DNA of 29,385 nt from NCBI GenBank assembly GCA_019234745.1, contig JAFAKZ010000553.1, forward strand, positions 1-29,385, read 5' to 3'. The stretch's first letter is position 1; the number at the start of each line of letters is the position of its first letter. The DNA is from Burkholderiales bacterium. GTDB lineage: Bacteria; Pseudomonadota; Gammaproteobacteria; Burkholderiales; Chitinimonadaceae. Under the pieces are notes generated by a model. The model saw nothing but the letters and a program-made list of their open reading frames with translations, was not told the DNA's origin and ran no database searches. The position numbers and the translations under genes are program-made. Positions 1-7,507 of the stretch are shown one piece after another.

Positions 1-1
1 C

Positions 2-1525
2 GCGGTGCTGGCCCTGCATCCTGTGTTCTGCGTCATCGGCCTGGCCATGATGCGCATGGGCTACCGCATGCTTTACGAGCACATGCGCGGACGCATCAGC
101 GGCACGGCCAAGGAAACGCACCGCGCGCTCGTCATGGGCGCCGGCCAAGCCGGGCGCCTGGCGGTGGCGGGCATCCAGCACCAGGGCTTCACAGTGGTGG
201 GCTGGCTGGACGATGACATGGTGAAGGCCGGCGCGCGCGTGGCTGGCATCCCCGTGATCGGCAAGCTCGAAGACGCGCCCGCGATGGCGCAGATGCATGG
301 CATCACGCACCTGATCGTCGCCATGCCTTCGGCGGATCGCGCGGCACGCCGCCGCGCGCTCGACATTGCCGGCCGCACCGGCCTGCATGTGTTGACGGTG
401 CCGAGCAGCGAGGAACTGCTGACCGGCCGCCGCGTCGACCAGGTGCGCGACATCGAGCCCGAAGACCTGCTCGGCCGCGAGCCGGTGCAGCTGGACGAAG
501 GCGGCATCAGCGAATGCCTGTCGGGCAAGGTCGTGCTGATTACTGGCGCCGGCGGCAGCATCGGCAGCGAGCTGTGCCGCCAGGTCGCGCGCTATGGTCC
601 GCAGAAGATCGTGCTTTACGAACTCTCGGAGTTCGCGCTCTATACCATCGAGCAGGAACTCAGCGAGAAGTTCCCGCACATCCCGCTCGTGCGGCTGGTG
701 GGCGACGTCAAGGACCTGGAGCACCTGCGCTTTGTGTTCGGCAAGTACAAGCCGCAGATCGTCTTCCACGCGGCGGCGTACAAGCATGTGCCGCTGATGG
801 AGGAAGAGAACGCCTGGGCCTGCGTGCGCAACAACACGCTTGGCACCTACAACGCTTGCCAGGCAGCGGCGGAGTCCGGCGTGGAGCGCTTTGTGCTGAT
901 CTCGACGGACAAGGCCGTCAACCCGACCAACGTCATGGGTGCCAGCAAGCGCGCGGCCGAGCTGGTCATCAGCCATATGGCGGGGCAGGGGCATGTGACC
1001 AAGTTCATGGCCGTGCGCTTCGGGAATGTGCTGGGGTCGAGCGGGAGCGTGATTCCGAAGTTCAAGGAGCAGATCGCGAAGGGCGGGCCGGTGACGGTGA
1101 CGCATCCGGACATCACGCGCTACTTCATGACGATTCCGGAGGCGGCGAGGTTGGTGGTGCAGGCCTGCGCGATTGGTGAAGCCGGGCAGGTACTCGTGCT
1201 CGACATGGGGGAGCCCGTGAGGATTGTTGATCTGGCTCGGGACATGATTCGGCTTTCAGGGCGTGGTGCTGATGAGATCCGACTCGAGTTCACTGGAATG
1301 CGGCCCGGCGAAAAACTCTACGAAGAATTGTTGGCCGACTCGGACTCGACGCTGCCTACGCGATTCGATCGTTTGCGCATTGCCCGTCTCGACGACGGGC
1401 TCGCTGCAGGCCAAGCGCTTGCGTGGATTCGCGAGGCGCTGGAAGCGTCCGAGGTTCTGCATGATGCCTCCATTCGTGCGGCGCTCTCGAGTCTGCTCCC
1501 CGAATACCAGAGTCAAAGGCACTGA
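2..1525 (+). CDS. wbpM: WbpM/CapD-type nucleotide-sugar 4,6-dehydratase, 5' truncated by window
   Basis: C-terminal ~507 residues of a membrane-anchored UDP-GlcNAc 4,6-dehydratase of the WbpM/CapD/FlaA1-long family, which makes UDP-4-keto-6-deoxy-HexNAc for surface glycans. The frame is open to the left edge, so the true start lies outside; family members are about 620-660 aa with several N-terminal membrane segments, and only the end of that anchor is visible. Numbering from the codon at base 5, a first Rossmann motif GAGQAG is at 45-50 and the catalytic-domain motif GAGGSIGSE at 181-189. The segment with STDKAVNP and MGASK is at about 300-315, where Met replaces the usual SDR Tyr, as in WbpM. 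It is followed by 430 bp without a gene, then legF on the same strand. The family call is secure; the exact sugar product is not determined by sequence. Confidence 0.92.
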   Translation, partial: AVLALHPVFCVIGLAMMRMGYRMLYEHMRGRISGTAKETHRALVMGAGQAGRLAVAGIQHQGFTVVGWLDDDMVKAGARVAGIPVIGKLEDAPAMAQMHGITHLIVAMPSADRAARRRALDIAGRTGLHVLTVPSSEELLTGRRVDQVRDIEPEDLLGREPVQLDEGGISECLSGKVVLITGAGGSIGSELCRQVARYGPQKIVLYELSEFALYTIEQELSEKFPHIPLVRLVGDVKDLEHLRFVFGKYKPQIVFHAAAYKHVPLMEEENAWACVRNNTLGTYNACQAAAESGVERFVLISTDKAVNPTNVMGASKRAAELVISHMAGQGHVTKFMAVRFGNVLGSSGSVIPKFKEQIAKGGPVTVTHPDITRYFMTIPEAARLVVQACAIGEAGQVLVLDMGEPVRIVDLARDMIRLSGRGADEIRLEFTGMRPGEKLYEELLADSDSTLPTRFDRLRIARLDDGLAAGQALAWIREALEASEVLHDASIRAALSSLLPEYQSQRH

Positions 1526-1955
1526 AGAGCCGCAGTAGCGGGCTGGCTGCACTTAGCCCTCAGCCGAACGGCTTTCGGCCAATGACCTGCGCGGGAGTGC
1601 AGGTGCTTAGCGCATCCCCACATGTCTTTACGCTGCGAAAATATTTAAACAAGCTGTGGGAAAGCTGTCGTGCAAAAGTGCGAGGTCGGCGCAAATGCGG
1701 TGCAGAGTTGGGCGCCGGGATGCCAACCTGCTGGTGCGTTGGCCGCAGCCATGATTCTCTGTGGGGGTTTGTAATTTCTTCCGAAAATGATCTGTCAGCG
1801 ATCAGCGCGCTAATGCACATTTTTTGATTTGCAATGCGAGACGGATGGATTCGATAAGTGGTGAGTCTCAGAATCACTCTTTCGTTGTCCGACTATGGGT
1901 CGCTGCTTGGCGTGTGGGGCAGGTGGTTCAGATTGCTTAGACGTTAAGAGCGCGG
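1526..1955. other. 430-bp intergenic region without a convincing gene
   Basis: Lies between the dehydratase stop and the legF start. Hand counting gives about 50% GC for 1621-1860, lower than the flanking dehydratase. Small open frames occur on both strands (for example 1582-1827 + and 1560-1877 -), but they overlap each other antisense and show no recognisable motif. A promoter for legF is expected here; the best -35-like string is TTGATT at 1824-1829, but no well-spaced -10 follows it. No ops/JUMPstart element was found. Confidence 0.6.
1563..1579 (+). terminator. Short perfect hairpin after wbpM, weak terminator candidate
   Basis: GCCGAA (1563-1568) pairs perfectly with TTCGGC (1574-1579) around a 5-nt loop, 38 bp after the dehydratase stop. 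There is no T-run after it, so it is not a canonical intrinsic terminator. It could be a transcript-end hairpin or chance. Confidence 0.25.
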
Positions 1956-2792
1956 ATGATTCCAGCATCATTGTCAAAATCCGTAAAAATTCTTGCTATC
2001 GTTCCGGCAAGGAGAAATAGCAAGCGTCTACCGCACAAAAATATCAAGCTGCTGCAGGGTGTTCCGCTCATTGCTTGGACGATCGATACGGCGATTAAGA
2101 GTTGCGTCTTCGACGATGTACTGGTTTCGTCGGACGACCTTGAAGCAATCGCCATCGCGAATCGATTGGGAGTCTCTGCCCCTTGGGTGCGCCCCGCGGC
2201 GCTGGCTAGCGACACTGCACCGACAGCGCTGGTTCTGCAGCATGCGCTCCTCTCGCACGAGAGAGATCGTGGAGCATTCGACATTGTCGTGTTGCTTCAG
2301 CCGACCAGTCCATTTAGAACGATCGGCACGATCAAAGGTGCAGTGCGCAGATTCCTTGAGCAATCGAGCGCTGAACGCCATCCGGTCGTGAGTGTCATGC
2401 CAATGGCCCATGGGCATCCTGCGTGGTCGTTCTTCATCGAGAACGACAACATGATTCCGATGCTCGGCTGGGATGCGCTGCGGACCCGGTCTCAAGACCT
2501 TAGTCCGGCCGTGACGCTGAACGGCCTGATCTATGTGTTCTCGGCTGAACAAGTGCGGCAGGGCGGCCAGCTCATTACCGAAAATACCATCCCCTACCTT
2601 GCCCACGACGAAGAAGAGTCCATCGAGGTGGATACGCCATTCCAATGGCGGGTAGCGGAACTGATCGCAAGTCGCAGGGAATTGCCGAAAATCGAGTTGC
2701 GCCTGCCGAGTAGCCGAGCCGATCTGCTCGACGAAAGCCAAAGATTGGCCGGCCCGCCTCAAGCTTTATTTGGCGAGAGGCTCAGTAATTGA
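1956..2792 (+). CDS. legF: CMP-legionaminate (nonulosonate) cytidylyltransferase
   Basis: Acylneuraminate cytidylyltransferase family (NeuA/LegF/PseF), 278 aa. It should activate the nonulosonic acid with CTP to give the CMP-sugar donor. The N-terminal CTP-binding signature AIVPARRNSKRLPHKN is at residues 14-29, and an acidic segment ending in EVDTPFQW comes near residue 220, as in the family. Relatives are about 220-240 aa, so the last ~35 residues form an extra tail, and the tail codons overlap the convergent dioxygenase gene by 34 bp. ATG at 1956 follows AAGAG with 5-nt spacing. It is the only leg-pathway gene outside the leftward operon. I choose LegF over NeuA or PseF because LegB, LegC, LegG and LegI are all encoded in the window; sequence alone does not fix the substrate. 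Confidence 0.85.
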   Translation: MIPASLSKSVKILAIVPARRNSKRLPHKNIKLLQGVPLIAWTIDTAIKSCVFDDVLVSSDDLEAIAIANRLGVSAPWVRPAALASDTAPTALVLQHALLSHERDRGAFDIVVLLQPTSPFRTIGTIKGAVRRFLEQSSAERHPVVSVMPMAHGHPAWSFFIENDNMIPMLGWDALRTRSQDLSPAVTLNGLIYVFSAEQVRQGGQLITENTIPYLAHDEEESIEVDTPFQWRVAELIASRRELPKIELRLPSSRADLLDESQRLAGPPQALFGERLSN

Positions 2793-3463
2793 GCCCAATG
2801 CATCGAATGATTGGTTCGATCGCAAAAACTAAGGTCCTGCGCTGATAGCCTGCTCTCAAAGAGAGTCAGATTCAGGTGGAAAATTGTACGCGTGGTACCT
2901 GATACCGGGAATGCCTTGTGCAAGTTATCGCCCGCATTGAAAAAATACAAACGATCCTTCGGGCCTTCTAGTTTGATCGGTTTGTTGAATTTTTCAATAA
3001 ACCAGTCGTTGAGTCTGAAAAGCCGACCTCGCCCTTTGAATGGAATTTTCCAAAGGGCGTCATAGACTTTGCGACCAAAACTCTTTCGCGAATTTGGAAT
3101 AATTCGCATATGAGTTTTCCCAACATTTTCTTCGAGCAAAAGCATCAGGCTGACCTGCCCACCTTTGCCAAAGTGGCCGTCATGATGATAGTGATCAGCA
3201 GCGCCTCTATTGGATCCAGTATAGGTCCAGCGGATCAGGTGCGGCTCTTCGCGCAGTCGGTACCCTGCCTCGGCGGCTGCCTTGAACACATCCAGCTCAT
3301 CGAAGATTCTGATCAGTTCGTCAGTCAGGCGCAGGCATTTATAAATCTCCCACGTTTTGTTGCCGACTTTGGGAGGGTGAGTTCTCTCATCGTCCAACAG
3401 GCAGGCGCGGCAATAGTCGCCTAATTTAATTGCCGAATCGACATATCCAAATGCTGGAAACAT
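2759..3463 (-). CDS. PhyH-like Fe(II)/2-oxoglutarate dioxygenase family protein
   Basis: 234 aa. An HxD pair (H93, D95 within HYHHDGH), a distal His at 182 (in GDNLHKAF) and an Arg ten residues later (R192 in TTRTIF) match the iron facial triad and 2-oxoglutarate-binding Arg of the phytanoyl-CoA dioxygenase family. The substrate is unknown; by context it could be a sugar, lipid carrier or small metabolite linked to the glycan. It is the last gene of the leftward operon, 39 bp after a GT2, with an AAGGTG-like ribosome site before ATG 3463. Two hand-counted 180-bp blocks give about 44-46% GC, against about 62% in a comparison block at 8701-8880, which suggests a separate origin. Its 3' end overlaps legF convergently by 34 bp. 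Confidence 0.7.
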   Translation of the reverse strand: MFPAFGYVDSAIKLGDYCRACLLDDERTHPPKVGNKTWEIYKCLRLTDELIRIFDELDVFKAAAEAGYRLREEPHLIRWTYTGSNRGAADHYHHDGHFGKGGQVSLMLLLEENVGKTHMRIIPNSRKSFGRKVYDALWKIPFKGRGRLFRLNDWFIEKFNKPIKLEGPKDRLYFFNAGDNLHKAFPVSGTTRTIFHLNLTLFESRLSAQDLSFCDRTNHSMHWAQLLSLSPNKA

Positions 3464-3502
3464 ACTCTACACCTTGTGGGACATGTGGTCAGTTTTTGGC
3501 AA

Positions 3503-4408
3503 TCATTGCCGTGCAGTCCGCAGATTCTCGTTGATTAAAATAATAGCGTATCGGCAGGCGAAAAACAGAAGAGGCCACCGGGCGTATCTGCGTGCAAACG
3601 CCCAGCCTTGCCGCCAGTTGTAGCAGGAGTTGAATGCCGTCAGCGCTTTACGGACGCCCCGCCAGCCGACCTTTGCAAAGCTCATGCTGAAACGGGCCGT
3701 GGTCTCCTCGTTCACGTAGACAACGCTATGGCCGTCGACGAACACGCGGAAACCGCGCCGCTTAGCGCCGAAGGTAAAGTCTTCGTCGGCGCAGTACTGT
3801 GGAAAGGCCTGCTCGTCGAATCGGCAGCCCGGCTCGAAGGCGGCCCACGGGATGATCATCAGGCGCCCGTAAAGAAAATCCGTGTCCAGGAAGCGCGAGG
3901 CGGGCGCATGCCACTCCGTGCCTTGCGCGATATTGGCCTTGTGTCGCGCCGTGACGAGGTCATAGTGCCCCCCACAGAAGTAGACCCGCGGCACATCGCC
4001 GGGGCGATGGACCACGTTGACGGCACCGATGACGGCGTTCGGCTCTTGCGACGCGGCGTCCAACAGGCGCAGCAAGGCCCGCTGGTCAAGATCGATGTCG
4101 TCGTTCATCAGGATGACGACGTCGCCGGCGCGGGCGGTGCGAGCGATGTGCTTGAGGCCGTGATTCACCGTCGCCGTCCACCACATGCTGGCGTCGCCCG
4201 GGACGACTTCCGCAGCCAGGCATGCGGCCGTCACGGCCGTTGAGGTGCCGTCGCTCGATCCTGCGTCGACGACGATCAGGCGCGCGGCTTCAGCGGGCAG
4301 CTGTGCTCGCACCTTGGCCAAGGTTGCACAAAGAATGTCGCGCCGATTGTGGGTGGGAATCAGGACGAAAACATGGCGGATCGGGGCGGGTTCGGAAACG
4401 GTATTCAT
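3503..4408 (-). CDS. Glycosyltransferase family 2
   Basis: 301 aa GT-A glycosyltransferase. The N-terminal strand VFVLIPTHNRR (13-23), VVDAGSSDGT (46-55), a Trp pair at 76-77 and the metal-binding NDDID at 102-106 are typical of GT2 enzymes, including those related to rhamnosyl- and other deoxyhexosyltransferases. It should add one sugar to the repeat unit on the cytoplasmic face. I place the start at ATG 4408, 5 bp after the stop of the upstream GT2; the frame stays open further upstream, but that part overlaps the other GT2 gene and looks non-coding. Donor and linkage cannot be read from the sequence. Confidence 0.87.
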   Translation of the reverse strand: MNTVSEPAPIRHVFVLIPTHNRRDILCATLAKVRAQLPAEAARLIVVDAGSSDGTSTAVTAACLAAEVVPGDASMWWTATVNHGLKHIARTARAGDVVILMNDDIDLDQRALLRLLDAASQEPNAVIGAVNVVHRPGDVPRVYFCGGHYDLVTARHKANIAQGTEWHAPASRFLDTDFLYGRLMIIPWAAFEPGCRFDEQAFPQYCADEDFTFGAKRRGFRVFVDGHSVVYVNEETTARFSMSFAKVGWRGVRKALTAFNSCYNWRQGWAFARRYARWPLLFFACRYAIILINENLRTARQ

Positions 4409-4413
4409 GATTC

Positions 4414-5334
4414 TTAGAGCGCCGCACGAACTGCGGCCATCAGGAGTCGCTTGCGAAGCATCCTCAACATGCGACCCGGCAGGTACGCCGCCCCGAGCGC
4501 GAACGCGGCAGCGAGCGAGCCCTCGCCGGGACGCTCTGGGGCAAGCAACGCAGATCGATCGAATTGCCCCGCGCTCCAGAGTCCGGCCAGCGCCTGCGCA
4601 CGGCGGCGAGTAAGGTACCGGACACCGTGGGCCATGGCAATGTCGGCGGCGTACTTCTTGAGCAATTGCGCGTCGCCGATCATCAGGTTCCGTGGGGTGG
4701 CAACGCGTTCGCCCACATGCTGGATGATGGTGGCCGACGGAATGTCGTCGAACGCGAAGCGGCAAGAGCGGATCAGGTGCAGCGCTAGGTCGTCGTCATG
4801 CCCGGATGCGAGGCTCTCGTCGAGTTTCAGGTTTTCGTGCGCGCTGCGCCGATACATGATGGTGATCATCGGCGCGATCTTGAAGTCGCGCAGCGCGGCC
4901 GCGTAGTCGGCGGGGCAGTTCCTCGCCTCCGTGCGCACGTTCTTCACCAAGTCCCATCGACGACCGACGAACTTCACGCAATAGCCGGAGAACAATGCAT
5001 CGAGCCCCCCGTCGCGGCAATGCTGCACGCGTTTCCTGAGGGTGTCGGGCTCGAAGTAGTCGTCCGAGTCCAGGAAGGTCACGAACTCCCCCTGCGCGGC
5101 GTTCATACCGAGATTCCGGCTCGACTGAGGGCCGCTTCGACGGGGCTTCTCAATGACGGTCAGCGGATGATTTTTGTACCTTTCCCTGATGTATTCGACT
5201 GTGCCGTCGCTCGAGCGATCATCGACAACAATGCACTCGACATTGACGCCGGGTTGCCCCAAGACGCTGTCGAGTGCGATTGGCAGATCCTGACGACGAT
5301 TGAAGGTCGGAATGATGACGCTGACATCGATCAT
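4414..5334 (-). CDS. Glycosyltransferase family 2
   Basis: 306 aa. A clear GT-A fold: VSVIIPTFNRR at 4-14, VVDDRSSDGT at 36-45, and the DxD-type motif DSDD at 89-92 within VTFLDSDDYF. The C-terminus has a basic, hydrophobic stretch that may lie against the membrane. Likely a cytoplasmic transferase for one residue of the repeat. It lies 56 bp after wzy, the largest gap in the operon, with only a weak ribosome site before ATG 5334, and 5 bp before the next GT2. The specific sugar is unknown. Confidence 0.87.
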   Translation of the reverse strand: MIDVSVIIPTFNRRQDLPIALDSVLGQPGVNVECIVVDDRSSDGTVEYIRERYKNHPLTVIEKPRRSGPQSSRNLGMNAAQGEFVTFLDSDDYFEPDTLRKRVQHCRDGGLDALFSGYCVKFVGRRWDLVKNVRTEARNCPADYAAALRDFKIAPMITIMYRRSAHENLKLDESLASGHDDDLALHLIRSCRFAFDDIPSATIIQHVGERVATPRNLMIGDAQLLKKYAADIAMAHGVRYLTRRRAQALAGLWSAGQFDRSALLAPERPGEGSLAAAFALGAAYLPGRMLRMLRKRLLMAAVRAAL

Positions 5335-5390
5335 GGGCGGTATTACTTCGGCAGTGGCATTTCAACAAACATTGCGAGCGCGCGGCGGCT

Positions 5391-6389
5391 TCAGCGGGAG
5401 CCGGGACCGGACAGGCACCAGTTTTCGCCGCCGCCCTCCTGGCAATCGCTCCATGGGATGAGCAGACTGCTCGCCACTAGCGTCAGCGTCAGCCCGATGG
5501 CCAGCAGGCGCCGACGTTCGAGCCGGTGGCGCAGACAGAAGTCGAGCGCGGTCAGGAACAGCACCAGGTCGCTCAAGCGACTCAGCACAGGGCTGATCGC
5601 GTGGATAAGGATGACCAGAACGGCGTAGGCGGCCATGTAGAAGCGATTGCCGCCATTGCGGTAGAGCAACCACACGACGGCAAGTTTCAACAGGAGCGCT
5701 GGATAGACGGTCTTGCTTTCATACTCCTGGTCCAGATAGCCGCGATAGACGAATAGTTCGGAAAACTGCGGTCCCAGTAGGTCAGGTTGCAGCCAGATCA
5801 GCGAGACTCCGCAGGACGCCACGATCACGAGTGCTATCACCAGCCACTGGCGCCGGCTCAGTGCGAGCCGTTGGAGTCCGAGCGTGATGAGCGATGAATA
5901 GTGAATGACGGTCGATGCCAACAGCGTGCTGAAACGGGGCTGCAAAAGACGAACGTACATGGCCGCGACTACCAGCAGCGCAAGCGAGTTGCGGATTGCA
6001 TTGAACTGGAAGTTGAGGAAGAAGGAACTGAAGTAGAAAAGGAGAAAGAACAAAGGATCGCGCAAGCGCATCACGACTGATCCCAGCAACAGAATCTGCA
6101 CTGCGGCGAGCACGCGGGTGAAACTGGTGTAATTCAGTCCCAACCATTTCGCCGCGATCATCAGCATCGAGAACCCGGGCTCGAGCGGGAATTGCTCGGC
6201 CTGGTCGAACAGCTCGCGGTAGCTCTCGACGTCGGTACCGATGCGCCCCGCATACATGATCGAGAAGACCGCGAGAGGCAGCAGCAGCAGCCAGCGCTCG
6301 GTACGTGTGAGGCTGCGATGGCTGCCTGTCGTCTCCAGCACCAGGCAGATGGCGAGGAACCAGCCGAAGACGAGAAAATAAGGCGTCAT
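5391..6389 (-). CDS. wzy: EpsG-family polysaccharide polymerase (Wzy)
   Basis: 332 aa, strongly hydrophobic, with many predicted membrane segments. It carries the EpsG/Wzy-like pattern of GTDVESY (51-57) and EPGF (70-73) followed by QFNAIRNSLA (128-137) in a membrane region, as in polymerases that join repeat units at the periplasmic face of the inner membrane. It is the only polymerase candidate in the window, and with wzx it indicates the Wzx/Wzy pathway rather than an ABC exporter. Its start overlaps the stop of the upstream GT4 gene (ATGA, 6386-6389), so translation is probably coupled. The family is diverse, so the family call rests on these motifs and topology. Confidence 0.82.
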   Translation of the reverse strand: MTPYFLVFGWFLAICLVLETTGSHRSLTRTERWLLLLPLAVFSIMYAGRIGTDVESYRELFDQAEQFPLEPGFSMLMIAAKWLGLNYTSFTRVLAAVQILLLGSVVMRLRDPLFFLLFYFSSFFLNFQFNAIRNSLALLVVAAMYVRLLQPRFSTLLASTVIHYSSLITLGLQRLALSRRQWLVIALVIVASCGVSLIWLQPDLLGPQFSELFVYRGYLDQEYESKTVYPALLLKLAVVWLLYRNGGNRFYMAAYAVLVILIHAISPVLSRLSDLVLFLTALDFCLRHRLERRRLLAIGLTLTLVASSLLIPWSDCQEGGGENWCLSGPGSR

Positions 6390-7507
6390 GGTCGTCCGTA
6401 CAGGGCCTTCATCGTGTCTCGAACACGCTCCCAGGAGAATCGGTGGAGCACATCACACTGCGCCGGGTCGATCCGGTCGATGTTCGAACAGGCGAGCATC
6501 TTGGCCAATACATCGGCCAGGCTCTCCGAGCCGGTGGATCGGCTGCCATCGAAAAAGAACACGCCGCCGCTTTCGGAAGCGTAGTTGTACATGTCCACCT
6601 TGTTGAGCAGGACCGGTGTTCCGGTCGTGAGCGCTTCGAGGGCCGGGTAGCTGTAGCCGCTCTCCAGATGGCTTGGGACGACGTATAGGCTGGCCTGTCG
6701 GTAGATCGCGTACAGATGCTCCTCGGGGATGAAGCCCAGCAGATGGACGCGCCCGGCAAGCAGCGGGTCGGCATCGACCGCCGCGCGGATGTCGAAGCCC
6801 ATGGACGTGCGATCGAAGATCGGACCGCAGACAACCAGGTCGTAGGCGATCGCTGGATTGGCCTGCAAGGCCCTCCCATAGGCGGCCAACAATCCGTCCA
6901 GGTTCTTGCGCGGCTTGTTCAGGCCGATGTACAGGAAATACGGCCGCTCCAGGCCGTAGGCCGCCTTGAGGTCGGCTTCGCGCGGCTCCATGTAGTTGCG
7001 GTAGCCGTGCGGGCAGACAATCACTTCATGAAACGGATGGTGTTTCGCGATCTGCTGCGCCGTGTAGTCCGACTGCGCGAGGATCGTTGCGCGATGGCGG
7101 CGCAGGCTCCACACGTAGGCGTTGTAAGCCAGGCGATGCAGTGGCGTGCGGAATTCGCCGGTGTCGATCAGCACATCGTAGAAGTGCGCGATCTGGCGCA
7201 CCCGCTTCGGCAGAAGCAGCGGCACATTGAAGTTGAGCGAGTGCAAGATCATGCGCCGGTCGCCCAGCCGGGCGAACAGCCGGCGGAATTCCATCTGCTC
7301 CCCCCGACCGAACGGCAGCGAACGAAAGCGGACAAGATTCGGTAGGCCGTCGGGAACGACAGTGTCGTCGTTAATGACGTACTGAATCTCGAACTCGGCT
7401 TCGAGTTCGCGCGCGCACTGGAAGATGCCGCGGGTGACCCGGCCAATGCCAGTCCATGGCCAAGTGCGCAGGTCGACGATAACGACGGGGGATTGGGCCT
7501 TCTTCAT
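6386..7507 (-). CDS. Glycosyltransferase family 4 (GT-B)
   Basis: 373 aa. GT-B layout: an N-terminal domain with the loop WPWTGIGRVTRG (16-27), then the C-terminal nucleotide-binding domain with YIGLNKPRKNLDGLLAAY (193-210) and PSHLESGYSYPALEALTTG. The acidic pair is E282 and E291, eight residues between rather than the usual seven, because Ser takes the first canonical position next to a Glu. Resembles mannosyl/fucosyl-type GT4 enzymes of O-antigen loci. It starts directly after the aminotransferase stop (no gap) and overlaps wzy by 4 bp. Donor unknown; a GDP-sugar is plausible given gmd. Confidence 0.87.
   Translation of the reverse strand: MKKAQSPVVIVDLRTWPWTGIGRVTRGIFQCARELEAEFEIQYVINDDTVVPDGLPNLVRFRSLPFGRGEQMEFRRLFARLGDRRMILHSLNFNVPLLLPKRVRQIAHFYDVLIDTGEFRTPLHRLAYNAYVWSLRRHRATILAQSDYTAQQIAKHHPFHEVIVCPHGYRNYMEPREADLKAAYGLERPYFLYIGLNKPRKNLDGLLAAYGRALQANPAIAYDLVVCGPIFDRTSMGFDIRAAVDADPLLAGRVHLLGFIPEEHLYAIYRQASLYVVPSHLESGYSYPALEALTTGTPVLLNKVDMYNYASESGGVFFFDGSRSTGSESLADVLAKMLACSNIDRIDPAQCDVLHRFSWERVRDTMKALYGRP

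Noticed and set aside
1563..1579. Hairpin as a true intrinsic terminator
   Set aside because: Six base pairs without a following T-run is too weak; listed only as a low-confidence site.
1560..1877. Small open frames in the 430-bp gap (105 codons - strand, 81 codons + strand)
   Set aside because: They overlap each other antisense, have no clear ribosome site and match nothing I recognise.
4409..4765. N-terminal extension of the first GT2 gene to 4765
   Set aside because: It overlaps the other GT2 gene completely and is Arg/Pro-rich shadow sequence; ATG 4408 restores a normal GT2 start.
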